Positions 26,137 through 35,208 of a DNA stretch of 64,000 nucleotides are shown piece after piece (positions within the stretch are counted from its first letter, which is position 1; the number at the start of each line of letters is the position of its first letter). This stretch comes from Dyadobacter sp. CY356 (GTDB lineage Bacteria > Bacteroidota > Bacteroidia > Cytophagales > Spirosomataceae), in NCBI RefSeq assembly GCF_021440195.1, contig NZ_JAJTSZ010000001.1, forward strand, positions 434,001 to 498,000. Direction: 5' to 3'. A model generated the notes under the pieces. It saw nothing but the letters and a program-made list of their open reading frames with translations. It was not told the DNA's origin and searched no databases. The position numbers were made by a program, and so were the translations under genes.

Positions 26137-27297
26137 CTATACGTTCAGTACCCCGGAAAGATTATGAATTTCAGTAAAATAAAGATTGGTTAATCTATTC
26201 CAGTCCAGGCAAAGACTGTAATTCCTTCCTCTTTTTGAAAACTGCTGCCTTAGCATGGGATCGTTTATTAAAATCTGCATTTTCTCAACATAATCGCCTT
26301 CATTTTCAGGATGGCACTTAAATCCGTTGACTCCCTGGGTAACCAGGTCAGCGGATCCGCCTCCATCGGCTATAACACAGGGTAAACCCGAAGCCATCGC
26401 TTCTAATACGACATTGCCGTAAGTTTCCGAGATTGATGTAAAAAGAAAAATATCCGAAGACGCATAAAGTTGCGAAAGCTGCAAGTGGTCAAGCGTGCCT
26501 GTGAAAATGGCGTTTTGCATGCGCCTCTGACAATCTATTTTTGCGGTTCCGTCACCGGCAATAATAAAGTTATAAGGAATTTCATTTTCCTGACAATAGT
26601 CATAAATCCTGATCAGCGTTTCAAGATTTTTTTCCCAGACTAGCCTGCTTGCAAAAAGGATTATGGGATGATCATTCTGTGTTAAGGATCTTGCAAAACC
26701 GGTAGTTTTTTTGTCAGGAGAGAAAAGTGATGTATCAATCCCACGTTTCCAAATCTTCATTCTTGCCGGTTCGATCCCCATTTGGTACATTTCTTCTTCA
26801 ATGCTTTCTGATGGGACATAAATCACATCGCACTGGTTATAGAAGCTCTTTTGAGCCAGACATAATTTTGCTTTTGCAATATCAATCAGAAAGGGTGCCT
26901 TGCTTAAATAGTAATCCAGATAGGCGATGAAATGTGTATGGTAAATAGTGAGCACCGGCAGATTTTGATTTTTTGCATATTGCAGGCCAAAATGCCCCAG
27001 AAATGCTGGTGTTGCAATATGAACAATGTCCGGGCAAAAGTTGTCAAGCTTTCTTTTTAGTTCAGTTTCCGCTAAATAGGGCAGTGCCATGGTGTAGTTC
27101 TTATTGAAAGGCAGCGAAACACTTGGCACAGTGACACAGTCAAAATCGAAAATTTTCGCTGGCCCGATCCCGCAGATAAATAGAAATTCGAACTCCTCCC
27201 TTGGTATGCGCTTGATGATCTGAAACATGGTGCGCGAAGCACCATCGAAATCTTCTATCAGGATTTCGGCAAAAAACGCGACTTTGATCTTCTTCAT
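26137..27297 (-). CDS. Glycosyltransferase family 4
   Basis: 386 residues from the ATG at 27297 (MKKIKVAFFAEILIEDFDGA); upstream in-frame codons code an implausible hydrophilic extension. The N-terminal acceptor domain includes the GAS RTMFQIIKRI turn and HIATPAFLGHFGLQYA. The C-terminal donor domain has ILFASRLVWEKNLETLI, IAGDGTAK and SETYGNVVLEAMASGLPCV with the conserved E-x7-E. It resembles the mannosyl- or glucosyl-transferases that build glycolipids such as diacylglycerol glycosides, but the substrate is uncertain. First gene of a three-gene operon with the flippase-like protein and another GT4. Confidence 0.88.
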   Translation of the reverse strand: MKKIKVAFFAEILIEDFDGASRTMFQIIKRIPREEFEFLFICGIGPAKIFDFDCVTVPSVSLPFNKNYTMALPYLAETELKRKLDNFCPDIVHIATPAFLGHFGLQYAKNQNLPVLTIYHTHFIAYLDYYLSKAPFLIDIAKAKLCLAQKSFYNQCDVIYVPSESIEEEMYQMGIEPARMKIWKRGIDTSLFSPDKKTTGFARSLTQNDHPIILFASRLVWEKNLETLIRIYDYCQENEIPYNFIIAGDGTAKIDCQRRMQNAIFTGTLDHLQLSQLYASSDIFLFTSISETYGNVVLEAMASGLPCVIADGGGSADLVTQGVNGFKCHPENEGDYVEKMQILINDPMLRQQFSKRGRNYSLCLDWNRLTNLYFTEIHNLSGVLNV

Positions 27298-27776
27298 GAT
27301 GAAGTGCTTAGATTTAATCCAAGCCATAAAGATATACCGCTGTTCAAATTTGAAACAGGTTAAATGCAATGATTACAATTACTTAACAATGAATGGAAGG
27401 TCTGGTGCACACAGATCAATAAAATACATATTGAATCTGCATGTCCAATTTTCTTTGACTTGCCGGTTAGGAAGCAAACTTAAATGTGAAGTTGTTTCAA
27501 TGAGCTGCACATTCCGGAATTCTGTCGCTACTTAATGTAAGATGAACCGGCTATTACCCGACTTTTTTCAACTATAAAACCCTAATTGAATTTTAGGGAG
27601 TTATAGTAGTATCTTATTAAGTGTATTATTTAAATAATTATATTTCATAATATTCAGGTTTCCGTGGCTTAACAAGCAACAGATACCTTTGGGCTTCTGA
27701 TAATACTGTTGTAAAGGGGTTTTATGTATTTCACTCAACTGTCAATTATTTATTTTGTCCAATTTTATTAACTATT
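27298..27776. other. Divergent promoter region between GT4 and SusC genes
   Basis: 479 bp without coding potential. It contains the inverted repeat at 27571-27607. A TTATTTTG close to a -7 element lies at 27749-27756, 20 bp before the SusC start; no clear -33 box is seen. Confidence 0.45.
27571..27607. promoter_or_regulatory. Inverted repeat in SusC upstream region
   Basis: ACTATAAaaCCCTAA (27571-27585) pairs with TTAGGGagTTATAGT (27593-27607): two blocks of 7 and 6 bp separated by a 2-nt mismatch, with a 7-nt loop. It has no T-tract typical of a terminator and sits in a divergent promoter region, so an operator is the better guess. Confidence 0.4.
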
Positions 27777-30700
27777 ATGAATAGAATTTTTATACCTATT
27801 ATTCCTGTGTTTCTTGCAGGCATTTTGGTTTTTACGCCTAAAAAATCCAATGCTTTGGATTTGGTATTTAAGCCAATTGGCAGCCCTGTAAAACACGGAG
27901 GCATTATAGAGAAAATCACTGTCAGTGGAAAGGTTACGGATGAAGGAGGAGTGCCGCTGCCCGGTGTTAACATACTTGAAAAAGGCAGCAACAAAGGTGC
28001 TTCCACAGATGCAGAAGGCAATTTCTCACTTGAAACTTCTACGGGTTCGACGCTCGTGTTTTCATTCCTTGGATTTATTGCCCAGGAAGTGGTTGTTTCC
28101 AGTGTTCAGCCTGTCCGTATTTCGTTGAAAGAGGATGCTTTGATGCTTAACGAGTTTGTCGCCGTTGGCTATCAGACCATGCGGAAAAGTGATCTTACCG
28201 GCTCAGTTTCAAGCGTCAAATCAAAAGAACTGAATTTGGCTGCTCCTACAATCGGGCAGGCACTGGTTGGTAAGCTTGCCGGTGTGCAGGTATCTCAGGT
28301 GAGCGGAGCGCCATACACAAGCACAAAAATCCGTGTGAGGGGTATAGGCTCGATCAATGCAAACTCAGATCCTTTGTATGTGATTGATGGATATCCGGCA
28401 GGAAATGATGTATTCATCAATCCAAATGATATTGAGTCGATCGACATTTTGAAGGATGCAGCTTCCGCAGCCATTTATGGTTCCAGAGCATCGGGTGGGG
28501 TCGTTCTGATTACTACCAAGCGGGGTAAAGACGGAAAAGGTAAACTGGAATATGATGTTCAGACCGGGTTCAATCAGGTTAGCAAAAAAGTGAAGCTGAT
28601 GAACTCCTCAGAATTTGCACAGCTTGTAATTGACGGAAGAAATAATTCTTACCGCGATTTTGTAGAAAATTCCGGAGCAGTATGGTCTGACGCCATGAAA
28701 TCGGACGATAACGCAACAAGAACCAAAAGAGTTGGAAACGGTGGAAGTATCACGATCCCGGAATCCATTTATAACTTCGCTACCCAGCAAATGATCACAC
28801 CTGCTGTGGACACAGACTGGCAGGATGAGCTTTACAGAAACGGCGTTTTCCAAAGACATAATGTTTCATTTTCCGGAGGTAAACAAGATCTTCATTATTA
28901 TTTGAGCGGCGGTTATCAAAATCAGGATGGTTTAATCGTCGGTACCGGACAAAAGCGAATCAACCTTAGGGCAAACATTGATGGCAAGGTCAATGATAAA
29001 ATTACAGTAGGCGGAAATTTCTCTTTTACGCAAAACGAAAACCAGGAGATCCAGGAAGGACGCTATGATCACAGTCCGGTAATGGCTGCGCTTCTTTATG
29101 CTCCTTTTCTGCCATCGCACAATGCAGACGGCAGCATTGCAAAATTTGGTATGGGCGCGTTATCTGCCGGAAACTTCGGAATCCAGAATCCGGAAAACCC
29201 GGTAGCACAGGCAACAGAAACAAACATTAACCGGAAGGGGCTCAGAAGCAGCTACAACGTAAACGCAACTTATCAGATCATTAAGGATTTATCCTTCAAG
29301 GTCAATCTGGGTATGCTGACCTATAATGAAAAATACAACTATTATTTGCCGACCAGTCTGAGCTCGGGAAACTTTGCACCATATTCGGTTCAGGCACAGA
29401 CAGCAGCGAAAGCTACTGCACAGACCATTACCCAAATTGATCAGCTTGCAGAGTTTACCCTGAATTATAACAAACAGTGGGGCAAACACCACGCAGATGC
29501 TTTGGCAGGTTACACGATTCAGAAAACAAGCAGTGACCTGATTAAAGTTTCTGCCCAGGGTTTCACAAACGACCGGATTCAGGAAATCTCTGCCAAAGGA
29601 GCTGACGCAGCGTTTTTCTCGCTTGACAAGGCTGAAAAATATGTTTACTCACTGCTTTCATATCTGGGACGAGCAAATTATAATTATGATAACCGCTATT
29701 TTCTAACCGCAACTTTCCGTACAGACGGGTCGTCGCGTTTCGGGGCGTTGAACCGCTTTGGTTATTTTCCTTCCGTATCAGCTGGATGGAATATTTCGGA
29801 TGAATCTTTTTACCACAGTTTTCTGGGGGCAGAATCAACAGTTAAATTACGTGCGAGCTGGGGTTTAAGCGGTAATAACAACATTGGTAATTACAACTCC
29901 CAGCAAGTAATGGCTTCCCCGGGTGGTGTGGTTTTTGGAAACAATACCATTGCATCTGCGCTTTGGGCTGGTGGTGTCAAAGATCCGAATCTGGGATGGG
30001 AATCTACCTCACAGTTTAACGTAGGTACCGACATTACACTTTTAAAGGGACGGCTTGGGCTTATGGCCAATGTTTATCTTAGTAATTCTTATAATCTTTT
30101 GTTTAACCAGTCTATTTCAGCTATTTCGGGTTCAGCGATTGCCGGAAACTCATCGATCCTTACCAATCTCAAAGATTCGAAAATACAAAATAAAGGATTT
30201 GACTTCCAGGCTGATTGCCGGCTTGTTTCTGCACGTGATTTCAAATTAAACCTGACGGGAAATATTTCGCTTAACCGAAACAAGGTACTGAACATGGGCG
30301 GCGCCGGGACGATTATTACCAACGGAGCAGAAAGATCCTATAAAACGCATATTACCCAGCAGGGTTCCTCGGTCGGAATGTTTTACGGGTTTAAAGTACT
30401 TGGCATTGTCACACCTGAAAATATAGGTGAAGTCGCTCCGTCAACAGCCACCAGTCAAAAACTAAGACTTGGTGACCTTTACTTTGAAGATGTCAATAAA
30501 GATGGTGTGGTGAACGATGCTGACAAAACTGTGATTGGTAATCCATATCCGAAGTTTACATATGGACTGGGATTAAACGGTAGTTACAAAAACATTGATT
30601 TCAGCACTTCTTTTAATGGGTCTTACAAAAATCAGGTACTGGATGGTCAGGATTATTACCTATTTAACCTTGAAGGATCTGGGAATCAATATACAGAAGT

Positions 30701-31058
30701 TAATCAGCGGTACCGTTCTGAATCTAGTCCCGGAAATGGATCTGTGTACAGGGCCACACGCGGTGCCTCGCAAAGTAACAGCACCCGGTTGTCTACATTT
30801 TACATTCAGGATGGTACTTATTTCCGCTGCACCGATATTACAATTGGTTATACGATTCCTAACCTGTTAAACGGCAAGCTGGGAATTAGTAATGCAAGGA
30901 TCTATGCCAGTGTTAATAACGCTTTTACATTGTCCAAATATAAAGGTTACAATCCCGAAGTAGATTATAACAACGGATCAAATCTGACACCTGGTGTTGA
31001 TTACGGGGTATATCCGCTTGCAAGAGGTTATAATTTAGGTGTTAAACTTGTTTTTTAA
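27777..31058 (+). CDS. SusC/RagA-family TonB-linked outer-membrane transporter
   Basis: 1093 residues. A signal peptide (1-26), a carboxypeptidase-like regulatory domain about 45-125 (ITVSGKVTDEGGVPLPGVNI), then the SusC plug (LNEFVAVGYQTMRKSDLTGS, RGIGSINANSDPLYVIDGYP, SIDILKDAASAAIYGSRASG) and a large barrel with the family signature GDLYFEDVNKDGVVNDADKT. SusC forms the pore of a two-part importer closed by the SusD lipoprotein, whose gene follows directly. There is no STN domain, so no direct anti-sigma coupling is expected. No glycoside hydrolase or regulator lies next to it, so the substrate (glycan or peptide) cannot be told. Confidence 0.96.
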   Translation: MNRIFIPIIPVFLAGILVFTPKKSNALDLVFKPIGSPVKHGGIIEKITVSGKVTDEGGVPLPGVNILEKGSNKGASTDAEGNFSLETSTGSTLVFSFLGFIAQEVVVSSVQPVRISLKEDALMLNEFVAVGYQTMRKSDLTGSVSSVKSKELNLAAPTIGQALVGKLAGVQVSQVSGAPYTSTKIRVRGIGSINANSDPLYVIDGYPAGNDVFINPNDIESIDILKDAASAAIYGSRASGGVVLITTKRGKDGKGKLEYDVQTGFNQVSKKVKLMNSSEFAQLVIDGRNNSYRDFVENSGAVWSDAMKSDDNATRTKRVGNGGSITIPESIYNFATQQMITPAVDTDWQDELYRNGVFQRHNVSFSGGKQDLHYYLSGGYQNQDGLIVGTGQKRINLRANIDGKVNDKITVGGNFSFTQNENQEIQEGRYDHSPVMAALLYAPFLPSHNADGSIAKFGMGALSAGNFGIQNPENPVAQATETNINRKGLRSSYNVNATYQIIKDLSFKVNLGMLTYNEKYNYYLPTSLSSGNFAPYSVQAQTAAKATAQTITQIDQLAEFTLNYNKQWGKHHADALAGYTIQKTSSDLIKVSAQGFTNDRIQEISAKGADAAFFSLDKAEKYVYSLLSYLGRANYNYDNRYFLTATFRTDGSSRFGALNRFGYFPSVSAGWNISDESFYHSFLGAESTVKLRASWGLSGNNNIGNYNSQQVMASPGGVVFGNNTIASALWAGGVKDPNLGWESTSQFNVGTDITLLKGRLGLMANVYLSNSYNLLFNQSISAISGSAIAGNSSILTNLKDSKIQNKGFDFQADCRLVSARDFKLNLTGNISLNRNKVLNMGGAGTIITNGAERSYKTHITQQGSSVGMFYGFKVLGIVTPENIGEVAPSTATSQKLRLGDLYFEDVNKDGVVNDADKTVIGNPYPKFTYGLGLNGSYKNIDFSTSFNGSYKNQVLDGQDYYLFNLEGSGNQYTEVNQRYRSESSPGNGSVYRATRGASQSNSTRLSTFYIQDGTYFRCTDITIGYTIPNLLNGKLGISNARIYASVNNAFTLSKYKGYNPEVDYNNGSNLTPGVDYGVYPLARGYNLGVKLVF

Positions 31059-31068
31059 AATAGAAGAA

Positions 31069-32604
31069 ATGAAAATGAAAAATATATATTTATCCGTGTT
31101 CAGCCTGATGCTGGTGATCGGAGCCAGTTCTTGTAACGACCTTTTGGAGCAGTCCGACCCGAATGCTGTCACAGTGGACGATTATTTTAAAACAGAAAAC
31201 GATATACAGCTTGCTGTAAACGGCATTTATCAGTCTTTAAGGAGCTCAGATGCGGTAGGGGAGAACAGTGGTCTGTATACCGACGAACGCTCTGATGATA
31301 CCGGGACCAATGACAATCAATCCAATTCAGGAGAGCCTTTTCAATTTAATAACTTTTCGTTGCTGCCAAGTAATACCTGGCTGAAAAATCATTGGAATGC
31401 GCTCTATCAAACAATCACGCGAAGCAATATTGTACTTTCCAATATTGACAACATAACGTTCTCAGATGCCGAAAATAAAGCGAAACTGACAGCAGAAGCT
31501 AAATTTCTAAGAGCCTACATTTATTTTCAACTGGTCCGTAAATGGGGGGATGTGCCTTTGGTAACCAAGCAGTTGAAAACCACCGAGGAAATAACAATGT
31601 TTACCGCCCGGGTCAAAAAAGAAGAGGTTTACAACCAGATTGTATCGGATTTGAAAGATGTAATCGCATCACCTCTTGCTAATTTACAGACTGGTGCAAA
31701 TGTTGGCAGGGTCTCAAAAGCTGCGGGGAACGCGCTGTTGGGACAGGTATATCTGACTATGGCAACGACGCTGGATCAGTCAGGAAAGGCAGCTAATCTG
31801 GCCAGTGCAAAAACATATCTTGAAGCAGCCTATGCAATGAAAACCTTTGGCAGCTTAAAGGAAATCCCATACACCGATGTTTTTGATGTAGCCAAAAAGT
31901 CTACTTGTCCGGAGCTTATCTTTCAGATTGTAAACAAACAAGGCGATTTGAATTACTCCTCAACTATTGCAGCAACTACTCAGGCAAAAGGAGAAACTAT
32001 TAATTCTCTGAAACCATCAACCGGAACAGGTACCAACGTCACACATGACCTGGTCAATGATTATGAAAAGGGAGATCTGAGAAAAGATTTTTCTATTAAA
32101 TATGCCAGTGATGTTACTGTGCAGGACTGGTTCATTACAAAATTCAGAGATGCGAGCACAACAGCAGGCGTCAATGGCTATGGTGGAAACGACTGGGTAT
32201 TGATTCGGTATGCAGATGTGATTTTGATGCTGGCGGAGGTAAATATGTATCTTGGAAATGACACGCAGGCAATCACTTATCTTGATATGGTCAGAGAAAG
32301 AGCCAAAATGCCAGCCTATGCAGTTAGTAAACTTGATGCTTCTTACAGCAGTAAATACCCGACCTTAAAGCTGGCAATCCTGCATGAAAGGCGTGTAGAG
32401 CTTGCCTTCGAGCATCACCGCTGGTTCGATTTGCTCAGAACTTTCACAACCCAGGAACTGATGAGCTATATGCAGTCTAAAAATCAGCAGGATTTTGGAA
32501 ACGCAAAGCTTAGTAATTTCTCCTTGAAAGACCGTTATTATCCAATACCTTTTGATGAAAACAAGCTGGATCCGGTTAAAATGTACCAGAATGAGGGTTA
32601 TTAG
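31069..32604 (+). CDS. SusD/RagB-family nutrient-binding lipoprotein
   Basis: 511 residues from the ATG at 31069, 10 bp after the SusC stop. A lipobox (LVIGASSC) gives a lipidated N-terminus. TPR-like SusD features are clear: DLLEQSDPNAVTVDDYFKTE, AEAKFLRAYIYFQLVRKWGD with VPLVTK, GNALLGQVYLTMA, VLIRYADVILMLAEV and the C-terminal HERRVELAFEHHRWFDLLRT. It caps the SusC channel and binds the substrate on the cell surface. The C-terminus (RYYPIPFDENKLDP) is complete. Confidence 0.96.
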   Translation: MKMKNIYLSVFSLMLVIGASSCNDLLEQSDPNAVTVDDYFKTENDIQLAVNGIYQSLRSSDAVGENSGLYTDERSDDTGTNDNQSNSGEPFQFNNFSLLPSNTWLKNHWNALYQTITRSNIVLSNIDNITFSDAENKAKLTAEAKFLRAYIYFQLVRKWGDVPLVTKQLKTTEEITMFTARVKKEEVYNQIVSDLKDVIASPLANLQTGANVGRVSKAAGNALLGQVYLTMATTLDQSGKAANLASAKTYLEAAYAMKTFGSLKEIPYTDVFDVAKKSTCPELIFQIVNKQGDLNYSSTIAATTQAKGETINSLKPSTGTGTNVTHDLVNDYEKGDLRKDFSIKYASDVTVQDWFITKFRDASTTAGVNGYGGNDWVLIRYADVILMLAEVNMYLGNDTQAITYLDMVRERAKMPAYAVSKLDASYSSKYPTLKLAILHERRVELAFEHHRWFDLLRTFTTQELMSYMQSKNQQDFGNAKLSNFSLKDRYYPIPFDENKLDPVKMYQNEGY

Positions 32605-32630
32605 AAACTCTTGACTAACTTAATAATTCA

Positions 32631-32670
32631 GAAACGGCAGCCGGACGCAAATCGTGACGGCTGCCGTTTC
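32631..32670 (+). terminator. Intrinsic terminator of the susCD unit
   Basis: A perfect 13-bp GC-rich stem GAAACGGCAGCCG (32631-32643) and CGGCTGCCGTTTC (32658-32670) with a 14-nt loop starts 27 bp after the SusD stop and is followed by TTATT. Confidence 0.75.
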
Positions 32671-32785
32671 TTATTGATATGAATGCCATGTGTTTGTAAA
32701 CAAATAGTCGGCAAGTTTGTCATAAGTTTATTATCAGACCCCATGCTGTTTTATGAAATCCTAAAAACGCTATTAATTCAACAGA

Positions 32786-32965
32786 TCAATTTTTTGCCAG
32801 ATATTCCCTGACGGCATTCACGGATGTACCGACCGCTTCAACTGCCTCATTGAGCTTTCCTCTTGAAACACCAAGTGCTTCAGTCCAGTAAGCCACTTCA
32901 TAATTTTCATTTATATTGATACGGCTGCTATCTGCCGGTCCCACTTTTGTTTTATCATCTGCCAT
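32786..32965 (-). CDS. DUF3606 protein
   Basis: 59 residues from the ATG at 32965 (MADDKTKVGPADSSRININE). The pattern RINxNENYEVAYWTEALGVS followed by KLNEAVEAVGTSVNAVREYL is the DUF3606 family, small soluble proteins common in stress gene clusters of soil bacteria. The function is unknown. It is divergent from the CinA-like gene, and both begin the stress cluster that extends to about 44 kb. Confidence 0.8.
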   Translation of the reverse strand: MADDKTKVGPADSSRININENYEVAYWTEALGVSRGKLNEAVEAVGTSVNAVREYLAKN

Positions 32966-33206
32966 GATTGTTAGTGTTTTGGTTTGAATCGCGATGGCTA
33001 CAAAAGTCATACCTCCCGGTATGGAAGAAATGCTGGTACATTGAGATTTTGCTGAATCAATTATTTGCATTCAGGCTGGTCAAACGCATTCATTAGAGCA
33101 ATGGTTGACATGGCACATTTTTATTACAAAGTTGCACATCAAATCATAATGATCAAACTAAATCAGAACATGAAGAAATCCAGTATATCACGTTATCGCC
33201 ACAGCC

Positions 33207-33698
33207 ATGCCAACTGAACTGATAACCAGGTGCAGCAAAATTTTAAAAGAAAAAGGATTGTCTATTGCCTTTGCAGAAAGTGCAACAGCAGGGCGGCTTG
33301 CATCAGAATTTTCCCTGACCGAAGATTCGGGCAGCGTTCTTAAAGGAGGCCTGGTTTGTTACGACGCTCAGGTGAAGGTGGATGTTTTAGGTATGGATCC
33401 TGGATTTATCAATGAATTCACCCCGGAATCAGAAGAAGTCACAAGAGAACTGGCTTTACGACTAAGGAATCTGATCAAGTCTGATATCCAGGTTGCCGTT
33501 ACGGGACTGATTTCTCCTGGTGGCAGCGAAACGCCAAAGAAGCCGGTAGGAACTATATTCATTCATGTGTTGATAGGAAAAGAATCCATCGCAGTAAGAG
33601 AAGTATTGGAAGGATCACCGGAGCAGATCGTGCTTCTGGCCGCAGATCTGGCCTGTAAAACAATTATGAATGAGTTAAGCCAACAGGCTTCTGAGTAA
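33207..33698 (+). CDS. CinA C-terminal-like (nicotinamide-nucleotide amidase family) protein
   Basis: 163 residues covering the CinA/PncC domain alone, without the N-terminal MoaB-like domain of full CinA. Family features are LSIAFAESATAGRLASEF, GSVLKGGLVCYDAQVKVDVL, VAVTGLISPGGSETPKKPVG and TIFIHVLIG. The usual AESCTGG loop is here AESATAGR, a variant that may alter activity. Known enzymes of the family deamidate NMN to NaMN in pyridine-nucleotide recycling. In this cluster it sits with stress proteins and may serve NAD salvage under oxidative damage (inference). Confidence 0.82.
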   Translation: MPTELITRCSKILKEKGLSIAFAESATAGRLASEFSLTEDSGSVLKGGLVCYDAQVKVDVLGMDPGFINEFTPESEEVTRELALRLRNLIKSDIQVAVTGLISPGGSETPKKPVGTIFIHVLIGKESIAVREVLEGSPEQIVLLAADLACKTIMNELSQQASE

Positions 33699-33759
33699 GA
33701 TCAACGTTGGCTGTGAAACGATCCGGCTAATATTTACCAATTTATTACACAAGAAAAAC

Positions 33760-34431
33760 ATGAGCTCTTTATCAAATCGTCAGTCATTTTTTTATAAAAA
33801 CGGGTTGGGCATAGTAGCCCTGACTTTATTCGCAGTGGCACTTGTCGGGCAGGCACTTACCGGCTGGCATGAGCATAATTCAGAGACCCAACAAGAAGGT
33901 GGTGCTGCCATTGGATTGCTTATGTACCTGGGCAGCGGCCATTTTATTTCTGCCACCTTTGAAAATTTTGAAAGTGAATTTTTACAAATGGCCTTATATG
34001 TAGTTTTGACTGTCGGACTTCGTCAAAAAGGATCTGCTGAATCCAAATCACTTGATGAGCCGGAAGAGGTTGACCGCGAGCCTGTCGCCAGTGCTGACGC
34101 CCCGTGGCCGGTTAGACAAGGAGGGCTGATTCTGAAAATTTATGAGAACTCTCTGTTTCTTGCATTTGGTATTCTGTTTTTGATTAGCTGGGGATTACAT
34201 TTTTACGGAAGCTGGGTAGATCATAACGAACAAAATCTGCTCACAGGCCAGCCGCACGACAGCGTAGCTGATTATTTGTCTCAAGCCAATTTCTGGTTTG
34301 AATCCTTTCAAAACTGGCAAAGTGAATTTTTGTCGATAGCAAGCATTGTGCTGCTCACGATATTTTTAAGACAGAAAGGATCGCCCGAATCCAAGCCGGT
34401 TGATGCACCAAATTCAGAAACAGGTAAATAA
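33760..34431 (+). CDS. DUF6766-like membrane protein
   Basis: 223 residues with four membrane helices arranged as two similar halves: each half has a helix, a polar loop with histidines (GWHEHNSE; GSWVDHNE), a short GHFISATFENFESEFLQM or NFWFESFQNWQSEFLSI segment, a helix and then LRQKGS(A/P)ESK. The internal repeat suggests an ancient duplication. This agrees with the DUF6766 family as I remember it. The function is unknown; homologues often lie in stress clusters beside catalases and DUF4142 proteins. Confidence 0.75.
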   Translation: MSSLSNRQSFFYKNGLGIVALTLFAVALVGQALTGWHEHNSETQQEGGAAIGLLMYLGSGHFISATFENFESEFLQMALYVVLTVGLRQKGSAESKSLDEPEEVDREPVASADAPWPVRQGGLILKIYENSLFLAFGILFLISWGLHFYGSWVDHNEQNLLTGQPHDSVADYLSQANFWFESFQNWQSEFLSIASIVLLTIFLRQKGSPESKPVDAPNSETGK

Positions 34432-34442
34432 TAAGATTAGAA

Positions 34443-34483
34443 AACCAGTAAAATGCTGCCCTGATAGCCAGCATTTACTGGTT
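34443..34483. terminator. Bidirectional terminator
   Basis: AACCAGTAAAATGCTG (34443-34458) pairs with CAGCATTTACTGGTT (34469-34483) with one bulged A, between the convergent DUF6766-like and DsbA-like genes. Confidence 0.7.
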
Positions 34484-34507
34484 CAATATGTAACAGTCCA
34501 GGATTTC

Positions 34508-35197
34508 TTATAAAGATGTAACCTCCGATGAAATCATTTGGATTTGATTAAATGCATCCACAAGTGCTTCATACGGTCGATATCCTGTCATGATTATGCC
34601 TTTTCCACCTTTTGTAAATGTCATCGTCGGAAAACGGCCGATTTTGTTATAAGCTACCTGGCGCAGATCAGAGCGGAATGCATCGCGACTTTTGTCATTA
34701 TCATAATCGTCGGAAAACTGGTCAAAATCCAGGAATTCCGGATGATGTACTCCAACGTTATAAGCGATTTTCAAAAGCACATCTTTTTTAGATATATCCA
34801 GCGAATCTGCCATAACAGCTTTCCATGCAGCTTTCAGGAAAATTTCTGATGCCTGAAAACTTTGAAGAGCAGCGGTTTTGACAGCAATACATCCCGGATA
34901 GGATGAAGCCGGCGGGTTATCGATCCAGATATTTTCATTGATAGCAGCACCCGTCTTGTGGCGGGCTTCCATCCAGATGGGCCCCATTTGCGCCGGTCTG
35001 CTTACAGAATTAAAAGGATCATTAAATTTTTTCCAGTCAGCGATCATACCACCCAAACAATATGAATAGGTGATCTCGTTTTGAAAGTCTTCAATAAAAC
35101 GTTGCCAGTGCGTTTGAAACGCCCAACTCCAGCAACAGAGCGGATCGGTATAAAAAACAATTTTTACCCGATCCGCCTGATGGTTCATCAATTCCAA
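34508..35197 (-). CDS. DsbA-family (FrnE-like) thioredoxin-fold protein
   Basis: 229 residues with no signal peptide, so cytoplasmic. The thioredoxin-fold start IVFYTDPLCCWSWAFQ holds the redox position, where the usual CxxC is C-C-W-S: only the first Cys of the motif and its neighbour remain, and the resolving Cys is Ser. The helical insert and the cis-Pro region (GRFPTMTFTKGGKGIIMTGY) are present. The family includes FrnE and 2-hydroxychromene-2-carboxylate isomerase-like proteins. With a monothiol-type site it may act as a reductase/chaperone or bind a thiol substrate. It starts 12 bp after the manganese catalase stop on the same strand, so the two are probably cotranscribed for oxidative stress. 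Confidence 0.82.
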   Translation of the reverse strand: MELMNHQADRVKIVFYTDPLCCWSWAFQTHWQRFIEDFQNEITYSYCLGGMIADWKKFNDPFNSVSRPAQMGPIWMEARHKTGAAINENIWIDNPPASSYPGCIAVKTAALQSFQASEIFLKAAWKAVMADSLDISKKDVLLKIAYNVGVHHPEFLDFDQFSDDYDNDKSRDAFRSDLRQVAYNKIGRFPTMTFTKGGKGIIMTGYRPYEALVDAFNQIQMISSEVTSL

Positions 35198-35208
35198 TTT
35201 AGTTCTGT

